A stretch of DNA of 42,319 nt from Candidatus Neptunochlamydia vexilliferae (GCF_015356785.1 NZ_JAAEJV010000014.1:1-42319); one strand, 5' to 3'; positions 35,226-42,319 are shown, counted from the stretch's first letter. The notes: generated by a model not told the origin, from the letters alone. Numbers and translations are program-made.

Positions 35226-35668
35226 AAAGAGCCATATATAGATCCGTCGGGGCTACGCCCCCGCTGCCCCTTGAGCTTCAATCTGGCAAGCCAAATCGAC
35301 CTTCCTCGGGGGCCCGGGTTACAACCCTGTGCGGGCCCCTCGTTCAGATCGATTTTGCACAGCCATCTTGAAGCCGCGGACAGCTCACCGCGTTCGTTCT
35401 GGCGCCCTCCGGGCTTGAACTCACGTCAGTTCACTGGGGAAGAAAAAAGAAAAAAACTCTCCTGCGAAGGGACAGCCCTCAATCGTCAGGTTGGAAAGGG
35501 CTGCTCTGAGCAGTCCGCGGCTTCAAGGCGAACCTGTAAAATTGGCATGAAGAAGGGGCTTGCCTAGGGCTTCGCCCAGACCCCCGACTGAAGGTCCGAT
35601 TTGACTGTTCGCTTGAAGCTCAAGGGGCAGCGGGGGCGTAGCCCCGACGGATCTATATATGGGTCTTT
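35226..35668. repeat. Non-coding element bounded by 50-bp perfect inverted repeats
   Basis: Bases 35232-35281 are the exact reverse complement of 35613-35662. One mismatch further out, five more bases pair (AAAGA/TCTTT). Inside there is a second perfect 15-bp inverted pair (35367-35381 with 35513-35527), plus GGCAAGCC/GGCTTGCC at 35285-35292 and 35557-35564. So the whole element can fold as nested stems. It is clearly more GC-rich than its flanks. The frame 35271-35567 across it is not protein-like. No transposase is encoded, so it is a MITE-like or structured-RNA-like element of unknown type. Nothing else is seen in 35187-35724. Confidence 0.85.
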
Positions 35669-35724
35669 AGAGTTTTCAGTTGGCCTATAGGGAATATCTT
35701 AATAGAGCACAAACCATTACAGCA

Positions 35725-36048
35725 TTAATATTTATCTTGGTTTGCCTTGAGCCAGTTGATGATATCGCGCGACTCATAGAGGGGCTTGCCGTTGATAAAA
35801 AGGCAGGGAACCTGCCTTTTTCCTCCAACGCGGATCAGCTCAGCAGCAGCCTGTTTATCCTTTCCAATATCTTTTTGAGGGATCGTTTTGCCGATGCTTT
35901 GGAGGTAGCGCGTTACCCGCTGACAATAGGGGCAACTGGGACGCATGTAAAGAACAAGCTCAGGCTTTTCCACACACTTTAGCTGGGTTACTGTTCGCTC
36001 TTCACAGTAAGCGGGCTGAATAATAGCAGGGTCTATATCGTACATCAT
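35725..36048 (-). CDS. Glutaredoxin/GST N-terminal-type protein
   Basis: 107 residues with the redox motif C-P-Y-C at 39-42 inside a thioredoxin fold (L-V-L-Y-M-R-P-S-C-P-Y-C). The cis-Pro segment R-Q-V-P-C-L-F-I is near 79-86, followed by a Y-E-S-R-D-I-I-N-W-L helix. It likely reduces disulfides or glutathione adducts in the cytoplasm. An N-terminal extension of about 28 residues is unusual for a classic glutaredoxin. Its ATG overlaps the lipase-like stop (ATGA). Confidence 0.88.
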   Translation of the reverse strand: MMYDIDPAIIQPAYCEERTVTQLKCVEKPELVLYMRPSCPYCQRVTRYLQSIGKTIPQKDIGKDKQAAAELIRVGGKRQVPCLFINGKPLYESRDIINWLKANQDKY

Positions 36049-37112
36049 TGTGTAAATAGGAATTTTAACCCAAATTCATATATAATGGAAGAGGTTTGTG
36101 ATTGAAGCTTCGAATAAAAAGCGCGAGAGGAGGAGCTGTTTTCTTTTTCGAGGTCCACCTCATGGAGATACCCCCTTGCAGCGGCAAAAAGGAGCATCTC
36201 ATGAGCCCGGATCGGAGAGAGGGGCTTTTCAAGAGAAATTTCATAGATATCACCAAAGAGGATTCCCAATTTAGAGACGAGATCGCCGCGGCAGACGAAC
36301 CCTTTGAAAAGAGGTTTTTCCTTCAAGGCATCCCACTCCTTAGCGAGCTCCTCAGAGACGCCTGGAAAGTTAAATGCATAGGAGCACTCGTGGGGCCGTT
36401 GGCTGATCAGTGGGGCTTCATGGATCACTGTGTAGGCAGCGACGATTCCCCCTAAACTATGCCCCATCACCCGTCCCTTTTCTTGTCCTGCAGAGAGCCA
36501 CTGATGGATCTCATTTTGCCCCCTTTCAAAAAGGGTCCAGCCGGGCCCTTTGGGATCGAGATCGCTAATGATGGACGCCCGCCCCCCTTCGCTTACAAGA
36601 GAGAAATCGGTTCCCCGAAAAAGGAGGGTCGGCGCCCCCTCTCTTCTGTCACATCGGATAAGGCCAAAGGCGCGCACCTCACGCCATAGATCAAAAACCC
36701 GATCAACCCGATAGGTTGCCATCTCCATGCACCCATCTTTTCCCATGATGGGAAGGGGAATTTCATACCCCTCTTTGAGGTTGCGGTAGGCCATTGCTTT
36801 TGCTAGGACCTCACAGATGGCCCACTCACACATCACAGAGCTGTCGACCGTTTGGTAGATTTCTTTAAGGACGGCGCTCACCTTTTCAACATCTTCAAAA
36901 GAAGAGGTGACCTGGCAGATGATTCCCTTAGAGGCCTGCCACTTCCGGTAGCTCTCTGCAAATTGGGCAAGTCCTTCTGAGGGGTTCTCATAAATATGGG
37001 GATCTTTAGCCCCCCTTACCTCATAGCAGCGGGAGCCATACTTAAAAAGCCACGAGAGAAAAATCTCCCAATACTTGAAGGTCTGGGCTGAAAGAGAGCG
37101 ATCTGCATCCAT
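36045..37112 (-). CDS. Lipase-like serine hydrolase of the alpha/beta fold
   Basis: 355 residues. The nucleophile elbow G-H-S-L-G-G places Ser219, and the preceding L-L-F-R-G-T-D (about 172-178) resembles the oxyanion strand of class 3 lipases. No signal peptide is seen. The N-terminal 100 residues have no family I recognise. The likely activity is on lipids or esters of host origin. It is first in an operon with the glutaredoxin, with coding overlap of four bases. Confidence 0.7.
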   Translation of the reverse strand: MDADRSLSAQTFKYWEIFLSWLFKYGSRCYEVRGAKDPHIYENPSEGLAQFAESYRKWQASKGIICQVTSSFEDVEKVSAVLKEIYQTVDSSVMCEWAICEVLAKAMAYRNLKEGYEIPLPIMGKDGCMEMATYRVDRVFDLWREVRAFGLIRCDRREGAPTLLFRGTDFSLVSEGGRASIISDLDPKGPGWTLFERGQNEIHQWLSAGQEKGRVMGHSLGGIVAAYTVIHEAPLISQRPHECSYAFNFPGVSEELAKEWDALKEKPLFKGFVCRGDLVSKLGILFGDIYEISLEKPLSPIRAHEMLLFAAARGYLHEVDLEKENSSSSRAFYSKLQSQTSSIIYEFGLKFLFTQ

Positions 37113-37190
37113 ATCCTTACGATAAGAATCGGAACTCTATAGGTCAATCTTTAGTTTTAGACAGGGTTAACGCATTAAGATAGACTGTTT

Positions 37191-37297
37191 AAGTCCCTCA
37201 TAGGGGAAATTTCTTTGTTGCCCTCCTTCAAGAGCCCGCTTTGGGGCTCTTTGCATCGGGCGCCTTGAACTTTCCTCCTATGAGAAACTTCTCCAGT
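37191..37297. repeat. Nested imperfect inverted repeats with central hairpin
   Basis: The outer arms (about 37192-37214 and 37274-37297) share CTCATAGG.G.AA.TTTC-like sequence in inverted order with a few mismatches. In the centre AAGAGCCC (37230-37237) and GGGCTCTT (37244-37251) form an 8-bp hairpin with a 6-base loop. It lies just after the 90-residue gene's 3' end on the minus strand, so it may be its terminator. Nothing else is seen in 37113-37305. Confidence 0.5.
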
Positions 37298-37305
37298 TAT
37301 CTTAA

Positions 37306-37578
37306 TCACTTAGCCCTATCTTTTTTATTCAGGAACTTTTGGACATACTCGTTTGTTTTTTTCCAACAAGCAGTTGTAAAGCCACCTGTCCAGAAAAAGC
37401 CCGCTGCTCCTATTGTTAAGACAACAAAACTGCGGAGTCGAGTCCGCTTCAGCCACTTGGTTTTTAAGACTTTATAGGCCACAGCGGTTGTAAGGATAGA
37501 AAAGCCCCCTCTGATCAAGCAGCTATCAAAGAAGGTTGCTATAGTGTCCTTAGGAGTAGTAGTTTTACGATTTATCAC
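37306..37578 (-). CDS. Small membrane protein (90 aa), unknown
   Basis: Two hydrophobic segments (about 22-37 and 50-68) are separated by a Lys/Arg-rich loop (K-V-L-K-T-K-W-L-K-R-T-R-L-R), so both ends should lie on the same side of the membrane. The GTG start overlaps the preceding stop (GTGA), which suggests a true coupled gene in the 37306-38752 operon. No family is recognised. Confidence 0.5.
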   Translation of the reverse strand: MINRKTTTPKDTIATFFDSCLIRGGFSILTTAVAYKVLKTKWLKRTRLRSFVVLTIGAAGFFWTGGFTTACWKKTNEYVQKFLNKKDRAK

Positions 37579-38177
37579 TTTTCTTCCTTTAGGGTAGCAT
37601 GCAGGTATAGAATGGTTCGCTTGGCTTCATAGCTTGCTAGGATATTTGGACAACTCGAAAAAACACAAGAGCACCAGTTATCATTCATCCCAACGAGGAT
37701 GGAGTCTCCTTTCCGCCACTCTTCGAGCATCGAGAGGTCTGATAGTTCGATTTCCCAGCGGGTTTGCTTCCCTTGTCCGTTGATGAGGACCACTTCTCCC
37801 TCGTCACTATTTATCTCAACGATGCGGTTCGTTTCAGGGTGACCAATAAGAGGGGCTTGGGTAAAGTCAGCTTGGACATACTCTCCCCCGCGGCTGAGGT
37901 TTGTTATAAAGAATTCTCCCTTTGCAAATGGGTAGGGATTAGAGCTAAAGCTGAGCCTATCATGGACCGACCAGTTGTCAACAACGGTATAGAGATCGGC
38001 GGCAACCACCCGAAACTGGGCCCTATTTTCAATTTCAACAATGCCTGAAGAGGTGATAACAGCAATCCGGTGCTCTCCCACCTCAAGAGTTCCTCCAGAA
38101 GTGTTGGGGAAGGAAACTTGGGCTGCAGATGCCAGGGTCATGAGCGAAAGGAGCAGTAGGGTGAGATATTTTTTCAT
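37575..38177 (-). CDS. Secreted protein, paralogue of the 38174 gene
   Basis: 200 residues with a clear signal peptide (K-K-Y-L-T-L-L-L-L-S-L-M-T-L-A-S-A-A). The mature part is beta-rich. Its C-terminal block E-E-W-R-K-G-D-S-I-L-V-G-M-N-D-N-W aligns with the same block in the upstream gene (Q-E-W-E-K-G-D-R-I-T-I-G-K-N-D-V-W), so the two are tandem paralogues. The function is unknown. It starts within the upstream stop (ATGA). Confidence 0.75.
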   Translation of the reverse strand: MKKYLTLLLLSLMTLASAAQVSFPNTSGGTLEVGEHRIAVITSSGIVEIENRAQFRVVAADLYTVVDNWSVHDRLSFSSNPYPFAKGEFFITNLSRGGEYVQADFTQAPLIGHPETNRIVEINSDEGEVVLINGQGKQTRWEIELSDLSMLEEWRKGDSILVGMNDNWCSCVFSSCPNILASYEAKRTILYLHATLKEEK

Positions 38178-38752
38178 AGAGACTCTCCGAGTTTGATTCT
38201 GATGTAACCGGTTTCATTTTTGTCACAGTTCAGCATAATGTAGCGGCAATTGGTGACAAATTGCCGATACCAGACATCATTTTTTCCAATCGTGATCCGG
38301 TCTCCCTTTTCCCATTCTTGGATGAGGGAAAGGTCTTTTTCTTCCACCTTCCATTCCTGCTTTTCTCCTCCTGCCCGTGAGATCACAATCTCTCCATAGT
38401 AGGGGTCGATGTGGAAAATGGTCCAGGTATACTCATCACTCTTGTCGGGAGCTGCGTGGAAGTCGACATGAACAAGCTCATCTTTGGTGCAGTTTTCGAT
38501 GTAGTATTCAGAGCCTCCGAAGTAAGCTGTGTTGGGGATAAGGACGAGGGTATCGCCATGCTCCCACTCTTCATAGACTCGCTCCGCATCATCGGGGAGG
38601 GTTTTAAAACAGGTTCCATCTTCAAAAGCGATGATCCCCGTCCATCCCTTGCCACGAAGGACATGCTGTTCTGGGTTGAGATAAATGTCCTCTTGTCCAA
38701 AAAGAGCCATTCCTAAAGAGATAAAAACCAAAAATGCCAATCTATAGATCAT
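38174..38752 (-). CDS. Secreted protein, tandem paralogue of the 37575 gene
   Basis: 192 residues with a signal peptide (Y-R-L-A-F-L-V-F-I-S-L-G-M-A-L-F-G). The mature domain has two repeats of an (E/D)-E-W-E-x-G-D-x-(L/I)-x-(I/L) pattern (near residues 60-71 and 146-157), which also occurs in the downstream paralogue. This hints at an internally duplicated beta domain. No catalytic residues are recognised. It is first in an operon of three. Confidence 0.75.
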   Translation of the reverse strand: MIYRLAFLVFISLGMALFGQEDIYLNPEQHVLRGKGWTGIIAFEDGTCFKTLPDDAERVYEEWEHGDTLVLIPNTAYFGGSEYYIENCTKDELVHVDFHAAPDKSDEYTWTIFHIDPYYGEIVISRAGGEKQEWKVEEKDLSLIQEWEKGDRITIGKNDVWYRQFVTNCRYIMLNCDKNETGYIRIKLGESL

Positions 38753-38818
38753 AGTCCTATCTACCGCTAGTTAACGAAATCAAGATTCTACAAGATAAAG
38801 AAATTTTTAAGAAACAAA

Positions 38819-38836
38819 ATTCTGCATATGCAGAAT
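38819..38836. promoter_or_regulatory. Perfect 18-bp palindrome between divergent genes
   Basis: ATTCTGCATATGCAGAAT reads the same on both strands. It lies between the secreted-paralogue operon and the membrane gene, seven bases before the -35 box of the latter. It looks like an operator for a dimeric regulator. Confidence 0.5.
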
Positions 38837-38842
38837 AAAAAA

Positions 38843-38871
38843 TTTACACAAAGCAGCTAGCCAAGCATAGT
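38843..38871 (+). promoter_or_regulatory. Putative leaderless promoter of the membrane gene
   Basis: TTTACA (38843-38848), 17-base spacer, CATAGT (38866-38871), seven bases before the ATG at 38879. Confidence 0.45.
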
Positions 38872-38878
38872 GGGTCTT

Positions 38879-39580
38879 ATGGAAAAGATCACCTCAACCA
38901 ACGTCACCTTTGTCGGCTTTGGCTACTTTTTTCAGCGTCCCCACCTTTGGGTGGCCCCCCTTTTTGCCGCTCTTTTTTCCTTTATCATCTTGATTGTCGT
39001 CTTTGTCCTAACGACCTACTTTAGCTGGCCTGAAGGGACGACCAATTGGCTGAGCTATACCTGGGGAGTCTTTAAGTCCTTTGGGTATGCCTCGCTGACC
39101 ATTATTATTTTGTGGGTTTCGGTTTTTCCGATCATCTTGAACTTTGCTTTCGAAAACATGATTGGGAAGATCCTTCATGACAAGCAGGTTCCCATTAAAG
39201 GGGAGGGGACTTTTCAAGCTGCCGTGTCGACGGTTCAGGTCCTCTTTAGAACCTTAGGGTGGCGCCTTTTCTGGCCCCTTGTGACCCTCATTGCTCTTTT
39301 CTTTTTCGGCCCCCTTGCCATCTTCCTTGCTCAGGTGGGGATGGGCCACATCGCTTTCATCGATGCGGCCGACCTTTCCTTGATGATCCAAGGGCAGCCC
39401 GCCCGTGAGCGGATCGGAGGGCTAAAGGCCCGCACTATGCCCCTCCTCACTGCCGGCTTTATCGCCGGCATCCTCAGTATGGTCCTGACCACCACCATCA
39501 TCGGGTGGCTCTTCTGGCTCCCTAGCGTTTACGCTGGCGCTGCTCTTTGGACTCAGAGTTGGTCATCATCTGATTTTTAG
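38879..39580 (+). CDS. Multi-pass membrane protein, EI24/CysZ-like
   Basis: 233 residues from the ATG at 38879; the GTG three codons earlier would fall before the predicted transcript start. Four to six hydrophobic segments are present, with helices around 21-42, 65-90, 128-155 and 185-220. The layout, with a cytoplasmic loop around 95-120, resembles EI24-type proteins, but no diagnostic residue is visible. The function is unknown. Confidence 0.6.
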   Translation: MEKITSTNVTFVGFGYFFQRPHLWVAPLFAALFSFIILIVVFVLTTYFSWPEGTTNWLSYTWGVFKSFGYASLTIIILWVSVFPIILNFAFENMIGKILHDKQVPIKGEGTFQAAVSTVQVLFRTLGWRLFWPLVTLIALFFFGPLAIFLAQVGMGHIAFIDAADLSLMIQGQPARERIGGLKARTMPLLTAGFIAGILSMVLTTTIIGWLFWLPSVYAGAALWTQSWSSSDF

Positions 39581-39636
39581 ATTTAATGGAAGGAGCGGCC
39601 TCAGTTTTAAGGTTACAGAGCTCTACATTATAATCT

Positions 39637-40212
39637 TCAGAAGCCACCAGAGGTATTAAAGCCATCATTATCGCTGTCTGCAGCAAAGGAAGAGGCATCA
39701 TTGAAAGAGCTATTATAGCTAAAGGTATCGTTTTGATCGACCGAAGACTCATTGAGTAGCAAAGAGGAATTAATTAAAGAACTAGGGCTTCCAACAGGAG
39801 TTGGAGGTCTTTTATTAAGGCTACTTGTTAAGTTGATTTTTATAGAACCTGAGTTCAGGTTAGTTTTATCAGCCTTGGTTGGCGATAGGCACTCTGAGCT
39901 TTTACTAAAAGTACTTGATAAATTTATGGGGCTTAAGTTGAGGTTGAGGTGACTGTTATTGCTTAACTGTTTATTTGGTGGGGGAGTTGAGGTTATATTG
40001 GCTAGAGATGTGTTTTTTGATTCATCTTCGGAAGAGACGTTTATTATAATATTGGTTCCTATTTCCGAAGTGTTTTTAGTTATCTCGTCGTCGCTAAAAT
40101 CATTTAGGATCGATACACCGGAGTAAGAAGAAGGTTTAGCTCGGCACTCAATGCCAAAAAAAGAGAATAGCCAATTAAGTAATCCCCCACTGTTATTATT
40201 TACACTGCTCAT
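39637..40212 (-). CDS. Disordered Ser/Asn-rich protein, effector-like (copy A)
   Basis: 191 residues, mostly Ser, Asn, Leu, Thr and Asp, predicted unstructured. A short hydrophobic N-terminal patch (L-L-N-W-L-F-S-F-F-G) is followed by S-Y-S-G-V. The end reads D-S-D-N-D-G-F-N-T-S-G-G-F. It shares start, S-Y-S-G-V, an L-I-N-x-(S/G)-L segment and the D-S-D..G-F end with the 40488 gene. The 5' leader and 3' flank are also alike, so the two are old tandem duplicates. The function is unknown; host-secreted effector is a guess from composition. The promoter is at 40277-40306. Confidence 0.6.
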   Translation of the reverse strand: MSSVNNNSGGLLNWLFSFFGIECRAKPSSYSGVSILNDFSDDEITKNTSEIGTNIIINVSSEDESKNTSLANITSTPPPNKQLSNNSHLNLNLSPINLSSTFSKSSECLSPTKADKTNLNSGSIKINLTSSLNKRPPTPVGSPSSLINSSLLLNESSVDQNDTFSYNSSFNDASSFAADSDNDGFNTSGGF

Positions 40213-40276
40213 TTTACATCCTTTTTTAAAGTTAGACGGCCATCAATTTATGGTCATATCAATTTGTAGTGCCCCA

Positions 40277-40306
40277 ATTCTAAGCTAATATTTAGATAAA
40301 TGTAAA
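40277..40306 (-). promoter_or_regulatory. Putative promoter of disordered protein A
   Basis: Minus strand: TTTACA (40301-40306), 18-base spacer, TAGAAT (40277-40282). The rest of 40213-40487 holds an imperfect hairpin at 40349-40381 and the palindrome CCTTAATTTTAAGG at 40406-40419; either could end transcription of the upstream gene. Confidence 0.45.
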
Positions 40307-40487
40307 GTGTTTTTCTAGAAGTTGCTACAATGGTTTATCTTTTCTCGACTGGCTTCGTGTTCGATCTCCACACTTTGCCAGCCGAAAAAAACTCAACCAA
40401 TCTATCCTTAATTTTAAGGTTGACAGAGCACTAAGCATTGAATCAATGATGAAGCGGGAACAGCCCCTATAAGACAATAGTCATGCA

Positions 40488-40904
40488 TTAGAATCCCTCA
40501 TCGGAATCATAGTTAAGATTTTTACTAGAACTTTTTGCAAACGCATCAAACACAAGGGAAGGGTCGCTAAAGGAGCTGTCTAGCCCATTATTAATCAAAC
40601 CACTACTTGCTGAAGTTTTTAGATGTTGTTGAGGAGAGTTTAGTAAAAACTTGGTATCTTTTTGCTTGGTTTTTTCATCTACCTTTGGGGTATCTTTTCG
40701 AAAAAGCTGCTGGTCAGCAGTTTTTAAGGGAGTCGAACTTAAGTTTGCTGTTTTTTCATTTATCTGAGATTTTTCAGCTTGATTTACCCCTGAATAACTT
40801 GCATTTTTTTTGCTTGAATCTTTTAGCTGTTCATACTCGCCACTATTTGTATTTGCACAGCATTGAAATAGAAAAGAAAAACATCCTGTTTCATTTACGC
40901 TCAT
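40488..40904 (-). CDS. Disordered Ser/Lys-rich protein, effector-like (copy B)
   Basis: 138 residues, hydrophilic and predicted disordered. The N-terminus has a Cys/Phe-rich patch (C-F-S-F-L-F-Q-C-C) that could be a membrane-association or lipid-modification site. It then shares S-Y-S-G-V, L-I-N-N-G-L and the final Y-D-S-D-E-G-F with the 39637 gene. An almost ideal ribosome binding site (AAGGAGGTG) precedes the ATG, and a perfect TATAAT lies at 40945-40950 on the minus strand. The function is unknown. Confidence 0.6.
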   Translation of the reverse strand: MSVNETGCFSFLFQCCANTNSGEYEQLKDSSKKNASYSGVNQAEKSQINEKTANLSSTPLKTADQQLFRKDTPKVDEKTKQKDTKFLLNSPQQHLKTSASSGLINNGLDSSFSDPSLVFDAFAKSSSKNLNYDSDEGF

Positions 40905-41066
40905 TTTGCACCTCCTTTTTTAGGTGAATCTGCAATAGTAATTCATTATAGACTAATACACATAGCGAATAAATTGCAAAACTTACGAAAAGATGGTGAC
41001 ATTTAATTTTTGGTTATGTTAGAAGCTTTAGTCAAATAAACCCCGCTTTACCCAAGGTGTCGAGTT
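40905..41066. promoter_or_regulatory. Divergent promoter region of copy B and the coiled-coil gene
   Basis: Minus-strand TATAAT at 40945-40950 serves copy B. On the plus strand GTGACA (40996-41001), 17 bases and TTAGAA (41019-41024) lie 42 bases before the ATG at 41067. AAGGTG ahead of that ATG is its likely ribosome binding site. Confidence 0.4.
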
Positions 41067-42319
41067 ATGTCTAAAGTTTCTACACAAAACGTTCCCTATA
41101 TTAGGAAACTTATCACTGAAAAAGACTCATTAAGTGGTCGCTGGATTTGTGGCATTATAGATCAAACAAATAGCAAAAGTTCGAGCTTAGCAGGCTTGAC
41201 ATCCCGAATATCAGCATTCTTAAGCCCTTTTATTTTTTCAATCGATGCGATTTATGTCATATCAGTGAAACTGTCTTGGCATGTTATAACTCTTGACCTT
41301 GGGGCGCTTTCAGGTGATCTAGAGCATCTAGCAAGACTGGTCGTAACCATTGCTACCTTGCCCATTATTCATTTTGCAAGCATCATTAACCCTCATATCT
41401 ACAACTCATGCCCTCAGTCTTTGCAGAGAAAAACTGGCAAGAAAAACTATAAAAAGGAATCACTTAAAAAGAACAATAATAAAGCCCCTTTTGCAGTTTT
41501 AAACGTCTCTTTAAAAAACAAAATTACACTCAAAAACAAAAAGATTGAAGAGCTTAAAGGGCAGCATGAACAGAATTTACAGAAGCTAAATAACCAGCAC
41601 CAAAACATGCTGCAGCAAAAAGAAACCTTAAGCAAAGAAGCACTGGAAAACCAAGAGAAAAACTACAAGCAGCAGATAGAGCAGCTTAATAAACGTCATC
41701 AGGAAACACTTTCTCAAAGCAAAGATGAAGTAGTTGCTAACCTAAATAAGGAGCTTAAAGAGCTTAAACGACAGCATAAACAGAAGTTACAGAAGCTAAA
41801 TAACCAGCACCAAAACATGCTGCAGCAAAAAGAAACCTTAAGCAAAGAAACGCTAGAAAACCAAGAGAAAAACTACAAGCAGCAGATAGAGCAGCTTAAT
41901 AAACGTCATCAGGAAACACTTTCTCAAAGCAAAGATGAAGCAGTTGCTAACCTAAATAAGGAGCTTAAAGAGCTTAGACGACAGCATAAACAGAAGTTAC
42001 AGAAGCTAAATAACCAGCACCAAAACATGCTGCAGCAAAAAGAAACCTTAAGCAAAGAAACGCTAGAAAACCAAGAGAAAAACTACAAGCAGCAGATAGA
42101 GCAGCTTAATAAACGTCATCAGGAAACACTTTCTCAAAGCAAAGATGAAGCAGTTGCTAACCTAAATAAGGAGCTTAAAGAGCTTAGACGACAGCATAAA
42201 CAGAAGTTACAGAAGCTAAATAACCAGCACCAAAACATGCTGCAGCAAAAAGAAACCTTAAGCAAAGAAACGCTAGAAAACCAAGAGAAAAACTACAAGC
42301 AACAGATAGAGCAGCTTAA
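41067..42319 (+). CDS. Long coiled-coil protein with membrane N-terminus (3' end outside window)
   Basis: The ATG at 41067 opens a frame of 417 codons with no stop before the window edge. Residues 1-45 are polar. Two hydrophobic segments (about 50-70 and 92-110) resemble the paired segments of inclusion-membrane (Inc) proteins. A Lys-rich linker follows, then from about residue 162 a Gln/Lys/Glu/Leu-rich coiled coil with K-L-N-N-Q-H-Q-N and Q-L-N-K-R-H-Q-E segments. The coil is built from 70-residue units (ten heptads each), almost identical. I do not recognise a named family. An inclusion- or host-facing tether is an inference from the layout. Confidence 0.8.
   Translation, partial: MSKVSTQNVPYIRKLITEKDSLSGRWICGIIDQTNSKSSSLAGLTSRISAFLSPFIFSIDAIYVISVKLSWHVITLDLGALSGDLEHLARLVVTIATLPIIHFASIINPHIYNSCPQSLQRKTGKKNYKKESLKKNNNKAPFAVLNVSLKNKITLKNKKIEELKGQHEQNLQKLNNQHQNMLQQKETLSKEALENQEKNYKQQIEQLNKRHQETLSQSKDEVVANLNKELKELKRQHKQKLQKLNNQHQNMLQQKETLSKETLENQEKNYKQQIEQLNKRHQETLSQSKDEAVANLNKELKELRRQHKQKLQKLNNQHQNMLQQKETLSKETLENQEKNYKQQIEQLNKRHQETLSQSKDEAVANLNKELKELRRQHKQKLQKLNNQHQNMLQQKETLSKETLENQEKNYKQQIEQL
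41550..42319 (+). repeat. 210-bp tandem repeat array in the coiled-coil gene
   Basis: Units begin at 41550, 41760, 41970 and 42180; the last is cut by the window edge. Each is 210 bases, 70 codons. Units 2 and 3 differ at very few bases; unit 1 is the most divergent, mostly at its start. The array continues past the window. Confidence 0.95.

Noticed and set aside
35271-35567. 98-codon open frame across the inverted-repeat element
   Set aside because: It starts inside the left inverted arm, has composition typical of GC-rich repeat DNA rather than protein, and its reading follows the repeat structure. Treated as non-coding.
41447-41635. 62-codon Cys/Phe-rich minus-strand frame
   Set aside because: It is the antisense shadow of the Lys-rich linker of the coiled-coil gene.
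41550-42319. CRISPR array
   Set aside because: The period is 210 bases, units are near-identical throughout without unique spacers, and the array stays in one open frame; it is a coding tandem repeat.

Overview
The window looks like chromosome from an environmental (amoeba-associated) member of the Chlamydiota. This is an inference from gene content and protein style: long helical proteins without recognisable domains, a lysine-rich membrane-anchored toxin scaffold, a MgtE-like transporter without its N-terminal domain, and disordered effector-like proteins. The species cannot be named from sequence alone. No rRNA, tRNA, CRISPR array, integrase or transposase was seen.

Layout. 1-2575: a polymorphic-toxin/immunity cassette, and at the window edge the identical promoter and 5' end of a second copy, so a tandem toxin array. 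2610-12056: murJ behind a short upstream ORF, a DUF4143-type ATPase with repeated dyads at its promoter, mnmA, an MFS carrier and a 1402-residue helical protein of unknown function. 12203-18083: a GH63-type glucosidase, a toxin-antitoxin pair whose YafQ-like toxin carries one in-frame stop, then a methyltransferase-glmS operon. 18138-24507: a MgtE-like protein followed by an Fe-S photolyase, facing an amino-acid permease followed by a class I photolyase, then a penicillin-binding-fold protein that lacks its catalytic residues. 24666-31289: a tightly packed four-gene unit of an LtaS-like sulfatase-fold enzyme, an SNF-family sodium symporter, a second LtaS-like enzyme fused to leucine-rich repeats, and a secreted protein. 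31350-35186: PspC protein, RluA-type pseudouridine synthase, Hsp20, DJ-1/PfpI protein, a PagL-type lipid A deacylase and a YheT-like hydrolase. 35226-35668: a non-coding element bounded by 50-bp perfect inverted repeats. 35725-39580: glutaredoxin, a lipase-like hydrolase, small secreted paralogues and a membrane protein. 39637-42319: two related disordered proteins and a coiled-coil protein with a 210-bp tandem repeat that runs off the window.

Themes. Envelope building and remodelling recur (glmS, murJ, two LtaS-like enzymes, PagL). Host- or competitor-facing proteins cluster at both ends. Several genes have a promoter -10 box only 6-7 bases before the start codon, which predicts leaderless mRNAs. 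The most unusual items are the LtaS-LRR fusion with its SNF-transporter operon, the duplicated toxin cassette, the inverted-repeat element and the expanding coiled-coil repeat.
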